The notes beneath the pieces are model-generated. The model was not told the DNA's origin and ran no database searches. It was given only the letters and a program-made list of their open reading frames with translations. Position numbers and translations under genes: made by a program. This document shows positions 45,207 through 53,985 of a stretch of 64,000 bases of DNA, piece by piece (positions within the stretch are counted from its first letter, which is position 1; every line of letters starts with the position of its first letter). The stretch lies in contig NZ_RAPV01000001.1 of assembly GCF_003610295.1 (NCBI RefSeq), positions 3,472,001 through 3,536,000 of the forward strand, read 5' to 3'. This DNA comes from Paraburkholderia sp. BL23I1N1 (lineage in GTDB: Bacteria; Pseudomonadota; Gammaproteobacteria; Burkholderiales; Burkholderiaceae).

Positions 45207-47416
45207 GTACCCGACGCCCGACCGATACGATCGATATCCTTGCCACTCGCGCCGGCTTCGAGGTCGAGTGGCGCGATGCGCACCATACGACGCAGCATGT
45301 GCCGGAAAGCACGCTCGCCGTGCTGCTTGACCGAATGGGTTTGCCTTGCGGAAACGCCACGCAAATCCGCCACAGTTCGGCCACGCTCGAAGCCGAACTG
45401 TCCGGCCGCAAACTGCCTTTGCTGATGACCGCGGAGGTCGAGCGCGGCATCGCGCTGCCGGCCGCGGCGATCAAATCCGGCAGTCACTACCGGATCGAAC
45501 TCGAAAGCGGCTCGATCATCGACGGGCGCTTCACCGCGCCTAAAGGCGAGGAAGCATTGCTCACCCCAATCGACGAACCCGGCTATCACACGCTGGTGAT
45601 CAACGAGCAACGCGTGACCTTGGCCGTGGCGCCGTCGAGTTGCTACACCATCGCCGATGCATGGCACACGCTGCACGACGGCGCCACGGCACACACGACA
45701 CATGCGCCGCCGCTGTGGGGCATTGCCGCGCAGTTATACGGCTTGCGCCGCACGGGCGATGGCGGCATCGGCGACTATACGGCCCTCGCGCAAATGGCGA
45801 TTGAAAGCGCGAAACGTGGCGCGCATGCGCTCGCGGTGAGCCCGACGCACGCGATGTTCAGCGCCGAGCCGAATCGCTTCAGTCCGTATTCGCCGTCGTC
45901 GCGTTTGTGGCTGAACGTCACGCATATCGATCCCGCCGCGGTGTTCGGCGCGGATGCCGCGCGCGCCGCGCTCGAGACCGTTCAGGCTACCGAAGCATGG
46001 TCGATACTCGAAGACTTGCCGCTGATCGATTGGCCGAACGCGGTCGTGCTGAAGCTGAAGGTTTTACGCGCGCTATACGAGAATTTCTGCACACAGGAAC
46101 GCACGCGAGACACGCCGTGCGCACTCGAATTTCATGGTTTCTGCGAACGTGCCGGCCGTGCGCTCGAAGATCACGCACGTTTCGAAGCGCTGCAAGCCGT
46201 GCAGTTGGCTCAAAAGGACGGTCATGGCCACTGGCGCGATTGGCCTGAAGCGTTGCGCGATCCGCGCAGCCCTGAAGTTGAAGCCTTTGCCGAAGCGCAT
46301 CGCCATGAAGTCGATTTTCATCTGTTTTTGCAGTGGCTTGCCGCCAAGGGTTTGTCGCACGCGCAACATGCCGCGACCGACGCCGGGATGGCCGTCGGCC
46401 TGATCGCCGACCTCGCCGTCGGGTGCGATAGCGCCGGCAGTCATGCATGGTCGTATCGCGAAGACATGCTGCAAGGTATTTCGGTGGGCGCACCGCCCGA
46501 TCTGTTCAACCAGGCCGGTCAGGCGTGGGGGCTCACTACCTTCTCGCCGCGTGCAATGCGCACGCAGGGCTTCTCCGCTTTCATCGACATGTTGCGCGCG
46601 GCGTTCGCGCATGCGGGCGGCATCCGCATCGACCACATTCTTGGTTTGCGGCGCCTGTGGCTCGTGCCCGAAGGCGAGAGCGCGCGCCACGGTGCCTATC
46701 TGCGCTATCCGCTCGAAGACCTGCTGCGGCTGATCGCGCTCGAATCGTGGCGGCATCGCGCGATCGTGATCGGCGAAGACCTTGGCACCGTGCCGCACGG
46801 TTTTCGCGAGCGGCTCGATGAGCACGGTCTCGCCGGCATTCGCGTGCTGTGGTTCGAAGGCGCGGAAGATGGCAACGGTTTCAGGCCACCGTCCGCGTGG
46901 GACCGTAACGCGGTCGGCACCACGACCACCCATGATTTGCCGACCGTGGCGGGCTGGTGGCGCGGCAGCGACATCACGTGGCGCAACCGGATCGGTCAGA
47001 CGATGGCGCGCGCCGACGGCCGCGACGCGGAGGAAGTGGCGCAGGCAGAACGCGCTGCCGATCGCGCGCTGTTATGGCGCGCGTTCCAGGACGCCGGCGT
47101 CGCCGTGCCGGACGTGGCCGCGCCGCCGCCCGACGAAGCGCCCGTGGACGAAGCGCTTGCCTTCGTCGCCGCCACGCCCGGGCCGCTCGTCACGTTCCCG
47201 CTCGAAGATTTGCTCGCGCTCGTCGAGCAGCCGAATCTGCCCGGCTCGATCGACGAGCATCCGAACTGGCGCCGCCGTGTGACCTTGCCCGTCGACGCAT
47301 TGTTCCAGGACGACACCTTCAGCGACCGTCTGCTGGCCGTCGATCGCGCGCGCCGCGGTGCAACAGCCGCTCCTGCTTCCTCTGCCAGCGCTTCTTCGGA
47401 GCCTGATACGCCATGA
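45203..47416 (+). CDS. malQ: 4-alpha-glucanotransferase (amylomaltase)
   Basis: A 737-residue GH77 enzyme that transfers glucan segments between maltodextrins. The barrel starts near LWGIAAQLYGLRRTGDGGIGDYTAL. The conserved motifs are GIRIDHILGL (nucleophile Asp), GEDLGTVP (acid/base Glu) and TTTTHDLPTVAGWW (third Asp). An N-terminal ~150-residue extension is like that of other bacterial long MalQ proteins. The GTG at 45203 overlaps the treZ stop and has AGGAG 9 nt upstream. The 3' end overlaps treY by 4 nt. Confidence 0.94.
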   Translation: MSTRRPTDTIDILATRAGFEVEWRDAHHTTQHVPESTLAVLLDRMGLPCGNATQIRHSSATLEAELSGRKLPLLMTAEVERGIALPAAAIKSGSHYRIELESGSIIDGRFTAPKGEEALLTPIDEPGYHTLVINEQRVTLAVAPSSCYTIADAWHTLHDGATAHTTHAPPLWGIAAQLYGLRRTGDGGIGDYTALAQMAIESAKRGAHALAVSPTHAMFSAEPNRFSPYSPSSRLWLNVTHIDPAAVFGADAARAALETVQATEAWSILEDLPLIDWPNAVVLKLKVLRALYENFCTQERTRDTPCALEFHGFCERAGRALEDHARFEALQAVQLAQKDGHGHWRDWPEALRDPRSPEVEAFAEAHRHEVDFHLFLQWLAAKGLSHAQHAATDAGMAVGLIADLAVGCDSAGSHAWSYREDMLQGISVGAPPDLFNQAGQAWGLTTFSPRAMRTQGFSAFIDMLRAAFAHAGGIRIDHILGLRRLWLVPEGESARHGAYLRYPLEDLLRLIALESWRHRAIVIGEDLGTVPHGFRERLDEHGLAGIRVLWFEGAEDGNGFRPPSAWDRNAVGTTTTHDLPTVAGWWRGSDITWRNRIGQTMARADGRDAEEVAQAERAADRALLWRAFQDAGVAVPDVAAPPPDEAPVDEALAFVAATPGPLVTFPLEDLLALVEQPNLPGSIDEHPNWRRRVTLPVDALFQDDTFSDRLLAVDRARRGATAAPASSASASSEPDTP

Positions 47417-50274
47417 CCGTTCCGCGCTCCACGCTTCGCCTCCAGTTCCATCGAGGCTTTACCTTCGACGATGCCGCAAAGCATGTCGACTACTTCGCCG
47501 GGCTCGGCATCAGCCACCTGTACGCGTCGCCGATCACCACCGCCGAGCCAGGCTCGTTGCACGGCTACGACACCGTCGACTACACCCCGGTCAGCGCCGA
47601 ATGCGGCGGCGAGGCGGGCCTGAAACGCCTCGCCGATCAACTGCACGCGCACAGCATGGGGCTGATCGTCGACGTGGTGCCGAACCATATGGGCGTTGGC
47701 GGCTCGAGCAACGCGTGGTGGCTCGATATCCTCGAATGGGGCCGGCACAGCACGTACGCGCGCCATTTCGATGTCGACTGGCACTCGCCCGATCCGGCGC
47801 TGCGCGGCAAGGTGCTGGTGCCGACACTCGGCGCGCCGTACGGAGATGAACTCGCGGCGTCCCGGATTGCGCTGCATTTTGCGGCTGACAGCGGGCGCTT
47901 TTATATCGGCTATGGGCCGCATGTGCTACCGGTGTGCCCAATCGACTACGCGACGATTCTGCAAAGCGGCGACCGTGCCGATCTCAGCGCACTGGCCGAA
48001 CGTTTCCAGGGCCTGACGACGCAACCGGCCGATCAGCCGCGCGCCGCCGAAGGACGCGACATGCTGCGCGAGTTCGTCGCGCAGACCGGAGCCGCAGCGA
48101 TCGAATCGGTGCTGGAAGCGTATGCGCCCGCGGATCCGGTAGCGCGTGACCGTTTGCATCGGCTGATCGAACGGCAGCACTTCCGCCTCGCATGGTGGCG
48201 CACCGCGTCGGACGAAGTGAACTGGCGGCGTTTCTTCGACATCTCCACGCTGGCCGGTGTGCGCGTGGAGCGGCCCGAAGTGTTCGAGGCCGTGCATGCG
48301 CTGATTTTCCGTCTGTATCAGGAAGGCGTAGTGGACGGTTTGCGGATCGACCACATAGATGGTCTCGCCGAACCGCGTGAGTACTGTCAGCGTCTACGGC
48401 AACGCCTCACCGAATTGCGCGACACCGCGCCGTATGTGGTCGTCGAAAAAATTCTCGGCCGCGACGAACCGCTGCGCGACGATTGGCCCATTGACGGCAC
48501 CACCGGCTACGATTTCATGAACGACGTGGGCGCGCTGCTGCACGATCCGGCCGGCGCCGAGCCGCTCGCGGAGACGTGGGCCGAACTCACCGGCCGCAGC
48601 CCGCGCTTCGCCCACGAAGCCCTGGCCGCGCGCCGCAAGATTCTCGCGGAGAATCTCGCGGCGGAACTGGACCGCGCAGCGCGCGCGTTGCATCGTATTG
48701 CCCGCGATTCGCTGACAACGCGCGATTTCACCTTCACCGCGCTGCGGCGCGTGCTGACCGAACTGGTCGTGCATTTTCCGGTGTATCGGATCTATCCACA
48801 GAACGGGCTGCGCAGCGCTGCCGATAACGTGTATTTCGAACAGGCGCTGGCAGGGGCGAGACAGACGCTTTCGCGCGCGGACTATGAGGTGCTCGACCGC
48901 GCGGATGCGTGGCTGGGCGGCAGCGCCGAAGACGTGCCGAATGCACGGGGCAATGCCCCTTCGCAACAGCAGGGCCCGAATGGTGCAGCGCCGAGTCATG
49001 CAGGTTCCGCGCGACGCACCGCGCAGACGCTGTTTGCGCAATTGACCGCGCCGGTCGCGGCGAAAGCGATTGAAGATACAGCGTGCTATCGCTATGGGCG
49101 TTTGCTGTCGCGCAACGAAGTCGGCTCGGACCCGGGCGAGTTTGCGTTGTCGGTCGAACATTTTCATGCGGCGAATCTCGCGCGCTCGCAACGCTTTCCT
49201 CACGCGATGCTCGCCACGGCGACCCATGATCACAAGCGTGGCGAAGACGTGCGCGCGCGGCTTGCCGTGTTGAGCGAAATCCCGGATGAATGGAGCGCGA
49301 GGTTGCGCGCGTGGTCGACACTGAACGCGCCGCTTCGCCGTGCCGTCGACGGTAAGCCGATCAGCAGTGCCGGCGAGGATACAAGCTACGATTGGGCGCC
49401 GGGCTCCGCCGCCGAGGCGATGCTGTATCAGACGCTGGTGGGCTGCTGGCCGCCTGATTTAAAGCCGGACGATGCAACCGGCGTCAAGGCACTGGCCGAG
49501 CGGGTCGCGCAATGGCAGTTGAAGGCGCTGCGGGAAGCCAAGCTGCAAACCAACTGGCTCGCACCGGACGAAGCCTATGAGGCCGGCTGCCGCGATTTCC
49601 TGTTCGACATCCTGGCGCCGCAGCGGCGCGACGGTTTCTTGCGCGAGTTGTCCGCGTTCGTCGCGCGGATTGGGCGTGCCGGTGCGCTCAATAGCTTGCA
49701 GCAAACGGTGTTGCGCCTGACATCGCCTGGGATTCCCGATCTTTATCAGGGCACTGAGTTGTGGGATTTCAGTCTGGTCGATCCTGACAATCGCCGGCCC
49801 GTCGATTTTGCCAAACGTGAGGCGTGGCTGGCACAGACACCGCCTTCGGAATTCCTGGCGAGCTGGCGCGACGGCCGAGTGAAGCTCGCGATGGTGCAAC
49901 GCGTGCTGGCGTTGCGCGCGCATTTGCCGGAGTTACTGAGTCAGAGTGAATATCTGCCGCTTGAGGTGCGGGGTGCGCATGCGTCGAATGTGATCGCGTT
50001 TGCACGGCGGCACGGGAATGCATGGGCCGTGGTGGTGGCGAGCCGGCTTGCTGCCGGCTTGCTCGGTGAAAGCGGTGATCTGCCGATGGTCGATCCAGCT
50101 AAATGGGGCGATACGGCAATCGAGATGCCTGCGGATCTGGCCGCGCGGGCGCTGTTCGACTGGTTGAGCCCGGCGGCGCCTAAGGTCGATGAAGACGGCT
50201 TGCTTTATCTGCGCGATGCGTTGGGTGCAATGCCTATCGCAGTGTTGGTGGAAGACGGTGTGCCACGCAGTTGA
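47413..50274 (+). CDS. treY: Malto-oligosyltrehalose synthase
   Basis: A 953-residue GH13_26 enzyme that turns the reducing-end maltose unit of an alpha-1,4-glucan into a trehalosyl end by intramolecular transglycosylation. The N-terminus STLRLQFHRGFTFDDAAKHVDYFAGLGISHLYASPI is typical. Catalytic motifs are GLRIDHIDGL, VVEKILGRDEPL and TATHDHKRGEDVRAR. It is the last gene of the cluster, entered by an ATGA overlap. It converges on the CNNM/CorC gene with 43 nt between stops and no clear strong terminator. Confidence 0.95.
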   Translation: MTVPRSTLRLQFHRGFTFDDAAKHVDYFAGLGISHLYASPITTAEPGSLHGYDTVDYTPVSAECGGEAGLKRLADQLHAHSMGLIVDVVPNHMGVGGSSNAWWLDILEWGRHSTYARHFDVDWHSPDPALRGKVLVPTLGAPYGDELAASRIALHFAADSGRFYIGYGPHVLPVCPIDYATILQSGDRADLSALAERFQGLTTQPADQPRAAEGRDMLREFVAQTGAAAIESVLEAYAPADPVARDRLHRLIERQHFRLAWWRTASDEVNWRRFFDISTLAGVRVERPEVFEAVHALIFRLYQEGVVDGLRIDHIDGLAEPREYCQRLRQRLTELRDTAPYVVVEKILGRDEPLRDDWPIDGTTGYDFMNDVGALLHDPAGAEPLAETWAELTGRSPRFAHEALAARRKILAENLAAELDRAARALHRIARDSLTTRDFTFTALRRVLTELVVHFPVYRIYPQNGLRSAADNVYFEQALAGARQTLSRADYEVLDRADAWLGGSAEDVPNARGNAPSQQQGPNGAAPSHAGSARRTAQTLFAQLTAPVAAKAIEDTACYRYGRLLSRNEVGSDPGEFALSVEHFHAANLARSQRFPHAMLATATHDHKRGEDVRARLAVLSEIPDEWSARLRAWSTLNAPLRRAVDGKPISSAGEDTSYDWAPGSAAEAMLYQTLVGCWPPDLKPDDATGVKALAERVAQWQLKALREAKLQTNWLAPDEAYEAGCRDFLFDILAPQRRDGFLRELSAFVARIGRAGALNSLQQTVLRLTSPGIPDLYQGTELWDFSLVDPDNRRPVDFAKREAWLAQTPPSEFLASWRDGRVKLAMVQRVLALRAHLPELLSQSEYLPLEVRGAHASNVIAFARRHGNAWAVVVASRLAAGLLGESGDLPMVDPAKWGDTAIEMPADLAARALFDWLSPAAPKVDEDGLLYLRDALGAMPIAVLVEDGVPRS

Positions 50275-50317
50275 TCGAGATTTTTAGTGGGTCGTGGTCG
50301 ATTTAAGCACCTGTGCT

Positions 50318-51667
50318 TTAACCGCCTTCGTCGTCGAAGACCTTCGGATAAACGCGCACAAGAACGATGCGAGGGCCCTTCATTTTCTTGACCACCACGT
50401 CGAAGCGATCGAACTCAATGCGCTGCCCTTCGTTCGGCAGATCGTTGAGCGCCTGAATCACTAGGCCGCCGACCGATTCCGCGTTGCCTTCGTCAATGTC
50501 GATCCCGAGCGCGCGTTCCAACGACACCACGGGCAAGCTGCCCTTGCCCATCAACGTGCCGTCGTCCATGCGCGTCCAGTCGGCGTCGCCCTGACGGAAT
50601 TCGTCGTGGATCTGCCCCACCAGTGCGCCGAGCAGGTTGTCCAGCGTCAGAAAGCCGATCGGCTTCGAGTTCTTATGGCCCACTAGCGCGAAATGCGGCG
50701 CGCCCTTGCGGAAGCGGCGAAACAGTTCGAGCGCCGGCATGTCCGGCTTCACATACTGCACGGGCCGCGCATATTTGGAGAGGTCGTCGAGCGTGCTGCC
50801 CGCGTGCCGCGCCAGCAGCAAATCCTTCAGATGGATCATGCCGGCCACGCGCTCGCCGGACGCATCTTCGAACAACGGATAGCGGCTGAAACGGTGCCGC
50901 GCCACCACTTGCATGTTTTCGCGCAACGGCAAATCGCGCCGCATCCCGACCATTTCATACGACGGACGCATCAGGTCCGAGACGGTCATGCGCGAAAAAT
51001 CCAGCGAATGCGCAATCGTGTTCCATTCGTCCTGGCTGTAGGCGCCGTCCGTCGCGCCGACACCGAGCCCAGTCGCGACATTGGCGTGGCGGCCGCGCAG
51101 GATCAGCTTGAGTTCGTCGGTCGAGTAATGCGAATCGTGGCCGTGGTCCGCGTCGAGGCCTGCGAGTTTCAACACGGCATTGGCGCTCGTGTTGAGCACC
51201 CAGATCGCTGGATACATCGCCCAGTAGAAACCGTACAGCGGCGTGGCGGCCCACAACGAAACCTTTTCCGCTTCACGAATCGCCAGCGACTTCGGCGCCA
51301 GTTCGCCCACCACGATATGCAGGAACGAAATGCACGAGAACGCGAAGAACAACGAGATGCCGTGAATCAGCTTCTCCGATTCCACGCCAAGCAGGCTGAA
51401 GACCGGGTTGAGCAGTTCCGCGAACGCCGGCTCGCCGATCCAGCCGAGTCCGAGCGACGCCAGCGTAATGCCGAGCTGGCAGGCGGACAGATACGCGTCG
51501 AGCCGCCCGTGCACCTTCGCCAGCAAACGCCCGCGCATGCCGTGTTTGGCGGCAAGGCTCTGCACGCGGGTTTGCCGCAGCTTCACCAGACCGAATTCGG
51601 CGGCGACAAAAAAACCGTTGAGGGCAACGAGAAACATTGCACCGATGAGGGCGACAACCTGGATCAA
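50318..51667 (-). CDS. Hemolysin-type CNNM/CBS/CorC membrane protein
   Basis: About 449 residues: an N-terminal CNNM (DUF21) transmembrane domain (GAMFLVALNGFFVAAEFGLVKLR), a pair of CBS domains (~220–335) and a C-terminal CorC/HlyC domain (~360–440). Family members mediate or regulate Mg2+/Co2+ efflux; the hemolysin name is historical. No ATG precedes the first helix. The TTG at 51667 is chosen because GGAG lies 8 nt upstream; a TTG at 51688 would add seven residues. It follows the sensor-kinase-like gene after 94 nt on the same strand. Confidence 0.83.
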   Translation of the reverse strand: MIQVVALIGAMFLVALNGFFVAAEFGLVKLRQTRVQSLAAKHGMRGRLLAKVHGRLDAYLSACQLGITLASLGLGWIGEPAFAELLNPVFSLLGVESEKLIHGISLFFAFSCISFLHIVVGELAPKSLAIREAEKVSLWAATPLYGFYWAMYPAIWVLNTSANAVLKLAGLDADHGHDSHYSTDELKLILRGRHANVATGLGVGATDGAYSQDEWNTIAHSLDFSRMTVSDLMRPSYEMVGMRRDLPLRENMQVVARHRFSRYPLFEDASGERVAGMIHLKDLLLARHAGSTLDDLSKYARPVQYVKPDMPALELFRRFRKGAPHFALVGHKNSKPIGFLTLDNLLGALVGQIHDEFRQGDADWTRMDDGTLMGKGSLPVVSLERALGIDIDEGNAESVGGLVIQALNDLPNEGQRIEFDRFDVVVKKMKGPRIVLVRVYPKVFDDEGG

Positions 51668-51761
51668 AGCGAAGGGCTCCGGCAACAAAAGTTGTCAGTA
51701 TAGAGGGCGAAAGCGAGATGAAAGTTAATCGAATACAGGAACGCGTGCCGGAAGCCGCCGC

Positions 51762-52568
51762 TCACGTTGACGTCGACGCGGCCAGCGGCACATGCAGCGC
51801 GAGCGTAACAGTTTCACTTTCGGGTGCGTCGCTTTGCTCGAAACTGCCGCCGTGTGCTTCGGCAACGCGCTTGCACAGCGCGAACACCCACGCGATCCGT
51901 TTGGCTTCGCGCGGTTCGCGCGCCTGTTTGCGGGCAAAAGCTTCCAGCAAATGCGGCACCGAAGGGTTGTCTAGTGCAGCGGCGCTCTGCTTGAAGGTGG
52001 CGGTGGCGTACCACCTGGTGGCGTCCGCACGTGTGGCCAGCGTGACGACGGCGCCCTCCGTGCTCGCTTCGACAGCAAACGTGAGCATCACCCAAAGCGC
52101 GGCGGCCAGGCGCTCACGATCACCGTTGAGCTGCTCGGTAGCGAGTTGCGACTCGACCGCGACCTCGACGCCACGCGCGCGCGCCAACCCGGAGCGGACC
52201 TCGTCAACGGTTTCATCAAGTAGCGGATGCAGCGGAAACGACGCCAAAGCCAGCGGCAGCGATTTGGTCTCGGCACGCGTGGCATCGACAATCGTCTCCA
52301 GCAACTTCACCTGCTGGTCCACGCCATTGCGAATCCCGGTGACGGCGCGCTGCGAGTTAGGGTCGTTCGCATCGAGCTTGCGCTCGAGCACGTACGCCCA
52401 GCTATGGATGGCGTTGAGCGGCCCCCGCAGGTCATGCGACACCAGCGACAGCACGTGGTCGCGCATGAACAGCGCGGTCTCCGCGCGCAGATGGGCGGTG
52501 CGTTCGGAGACGGCGAAGCCGGAAAGAACCGGATTTGCACCGACGGTTCCGGTGGAAGACGTTGTCAC
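51762..52568 (-). CDS. Sensor-kinase-like protein with intact H-box and degenerate ATPase domain
   Basis: A 268-residue soluble protein without membrane segments or a recognisable sensor. The HisKA domain is clear (LSLVSHDLRGPLNAIHSWAYVLERKL, with the phospho-accepting His). The C-terminal half sits where a HATPase domain belongs, but the N-box Asn is missing (RLAAALWVMLTFAVEAS) and no DxGxG box is visible. It may be a dimerising, phosphatase-like or decoy partner of another kinase. The GTG at 52568 has AGAGGG 7 nt upstream. No response regulator gene adjoins. Confidence 0.72.
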   Translation of the reverse strand: MTTSSTGTVGANPVLSGFAVSERTAHLRAETALFMRDHVLSLVSHDLRGPLNAIHSWAYVLERKLDANDPNSQRAVTGIRNGVDQQVKLLETIVDATRAETKSLPLALASFPLHPLLDETVDEVRSGLARARGVEVAVESQLATEQLNGDRERLAAALWVMLTFAVEASTEGAVVTLATRADATRWYATATFKQSAAALDNPSVPHLLEAFARKQAREPREAKRIAWVFALCKRVAEAHGGSFEQSDAPESETVTLALHVPLAASTST

Positions 52569-52756
52569 GATCGAGCCCTCTCAGGCAGTACATGAAATAG
52601 TGAGCGAAACCCCATTATAGGCATGCTGCCCGGCGCCACCAGCCTGGCCGAACGGCTAACGTGGACGCAAACGGGATGCCACCTGGGAATCCTCGGCGAT
52701 GCGGCGCCAACACGCCTACAATGTCGGTTTTTACGACGTGACCTAAGGAGCAACAC

Positions 52757-53098
52757 ATGTCGACTGTGACTACCGAATCCGGCCTGAAATACGAAGATAT
52801 CGTTGAAGGCAGCGGCGCCGAAGCGGTTGCCGGCAAGACCGTCAGCGTGCACTACACGGGCTGGCTGACCGATGGCCAGAAGTTTGACTCGAGCAAGGAC
52901 CGCAACGACCCGTTCGCGTTCGTGCTGGGCGGCGGCATGGTCATCAAGGGCTGGGACGAAGGCGTGCAAGGCATGAAGGTTGGCGGCACGCGCAAGCTGA
53001 CGATTCCGCCGCAACTCGGCTACGGCGTGCGTGGCGCAGGCGGCGTGATTCCGCCGAATGCAACGCTCGTGTTCGAAGTCGAACTGCTCGACGTCTAA
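52757..53098 (+). CDS. FKBP-type peptidyl-prolyl isomerase
   Basis: A 113-residue single-domain cytosolic FKBP. The active-site sequence is well conserved: [38 protein letters not shown], and [30 protein letters not shown]. It catalyses proline isomerisation during folding. AAGGAG precedes the ATG. The AraC-type gene starts 32 nt after its stop on the same strand, so the two may be co-transcribed. Confidence 0.93.
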   Translation: MSTVTTESGLKYEDIVEGSGAEAVAGKTVSVHYTGWLTDGQKFDSSKDRNDPFAFVLGGGMVIKGWDEGVQGMKVGGTRKLTIPPQLGYGVRGAGGVIPPNATLVFEVELLDV

Positions 53099-53129
53099 GT
53101 TTTTACTGTTTCGCCATCGCGCTGCGCCA

Positions 53130-53909
53130 ATGAGTCACCCCGCCGTCATCGCACCTAGCGTTTCGTTGCGCCGCTACGGCGCGATCGAGGCGTCGGACGT
53201 GCACGACTTTCACCAGGTCGTGCTCGGGCTCGACGGCGCGATGGTGATGGCGGTAGACGGCGTTGCGCATCAGATCGACGCCGGCTCCGCCTGGCTCATC
53301 CCGGCCGGGGCGCGGCACGATTACGCGGGCATCGGCGAGAACCGGCAATTGGTGCTGGATTTGCCGGCCGCCTCGCTGGCCGTGCCGGAGCGTCTGTTCG
53401 ACCGCGCACGGGCAGTGACGGTGGATGTCTCACTCACGCAACTCGTGCATCGGATTGCCGCGCGCGCCACAGGCGGTGCGCAAGCCGACGATCTGGACAC
53501 CCGGCGTTTTCAATGGGACGCTGCCGCACGATTGGGCGCGGCGTTGGTGGCCGATACCGGCACGGTGGCCGGAGCGCAGGCGTACGGCGCCGGCTTGGAC
53601 TTCGCGCGCATCGACCGCTGGCTGCGCGCGCATCTGTCGGAACCGCTGCGTATCGCCGACCTTGCCGCGCACTGCGGCTTCGGCATGCGCCGCTTTCATC
53701 AGCTTTTTATCGACGCCTTCGGCGAAACACCACATCGCTATTTGCAGCGCCTGCGGCTCGATACGTCTCTTGACTTGCTGTCCGATCCACGTCTATCGCT
53801 CAGCGACATCGCGCTGGAAATCGGCTTTGGCGATCAGAGCGCCTTCACTCACGCATTTACGCGGCGTTTCGGGCTGGCGCCCGGTCAATGGCGCGCGTTG
53901 CGCCATTGA
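53130..53909 (+). CDS. AraC-family transcriptional regulator
   Basis: A 259-residue AraC regulator. The N-terminal ~110 residues form a small cupin-like ligand domain (HQIDAGSAWLIPAGARHDYAG), and the C-terminal ~100 carry two helix-turn-helix motifs (IADLAAHCGFGMRRFHQLFIDAFGETPHRYLQ and LSDIALEIGFGDQSAFTHAFTRRFGLAPGQWR). The ATG at 53130 is chosen over an upstream in-frame start lying inside the FKBP gene. The target and ligand are unknown. Confidence 0.85.
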   Translation: MSHPAVIAPSVSLRRYGAIEASDVHDFHQVVLGLDGAMVMAVDGVAHQIDAGSAWLIPAGARHDYAGIGENRQLVLDLPAASLAVPERLFDRARAVTVDVSLTQLVHRIAARATGGAQADDLDTRRFQWDAAARLGAALVADTGTVAGAQAYGAGLDFARIDRWLRAHLSEPLRIADLAAHCGFGMRRFHQLFIDAFGETPHRYLQRLRLDTSLDLLSDPRLSLSDIALEIGFGDQSAFTHAFTRRFGLAPGQWRALRH

Positions 53910-53985
53910 GTTCGTGCAGTCCGCGAGCCACCTGAAAGGCGGCCCGCGCTTCTTGGTGCTCTCCTGCTGCACGTGCCCGGCGTGA

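Noticed and set aside
31819..50274. Horizontal transfer of the glucan–trehalose cluster
   Set aside because: Composition and codon use look like the flanking genes, there are no mobile elements or repeats at the ends, and such clusters are ordinary in this group.
50299..50325. AAGCAC/GTGCTT repeat between treY and the CNNM/CorC gene as a bidirectional terminator
   Set aside because: The arms are separated by only two bases, too tight a loop to fold fully, and T-runs are short.
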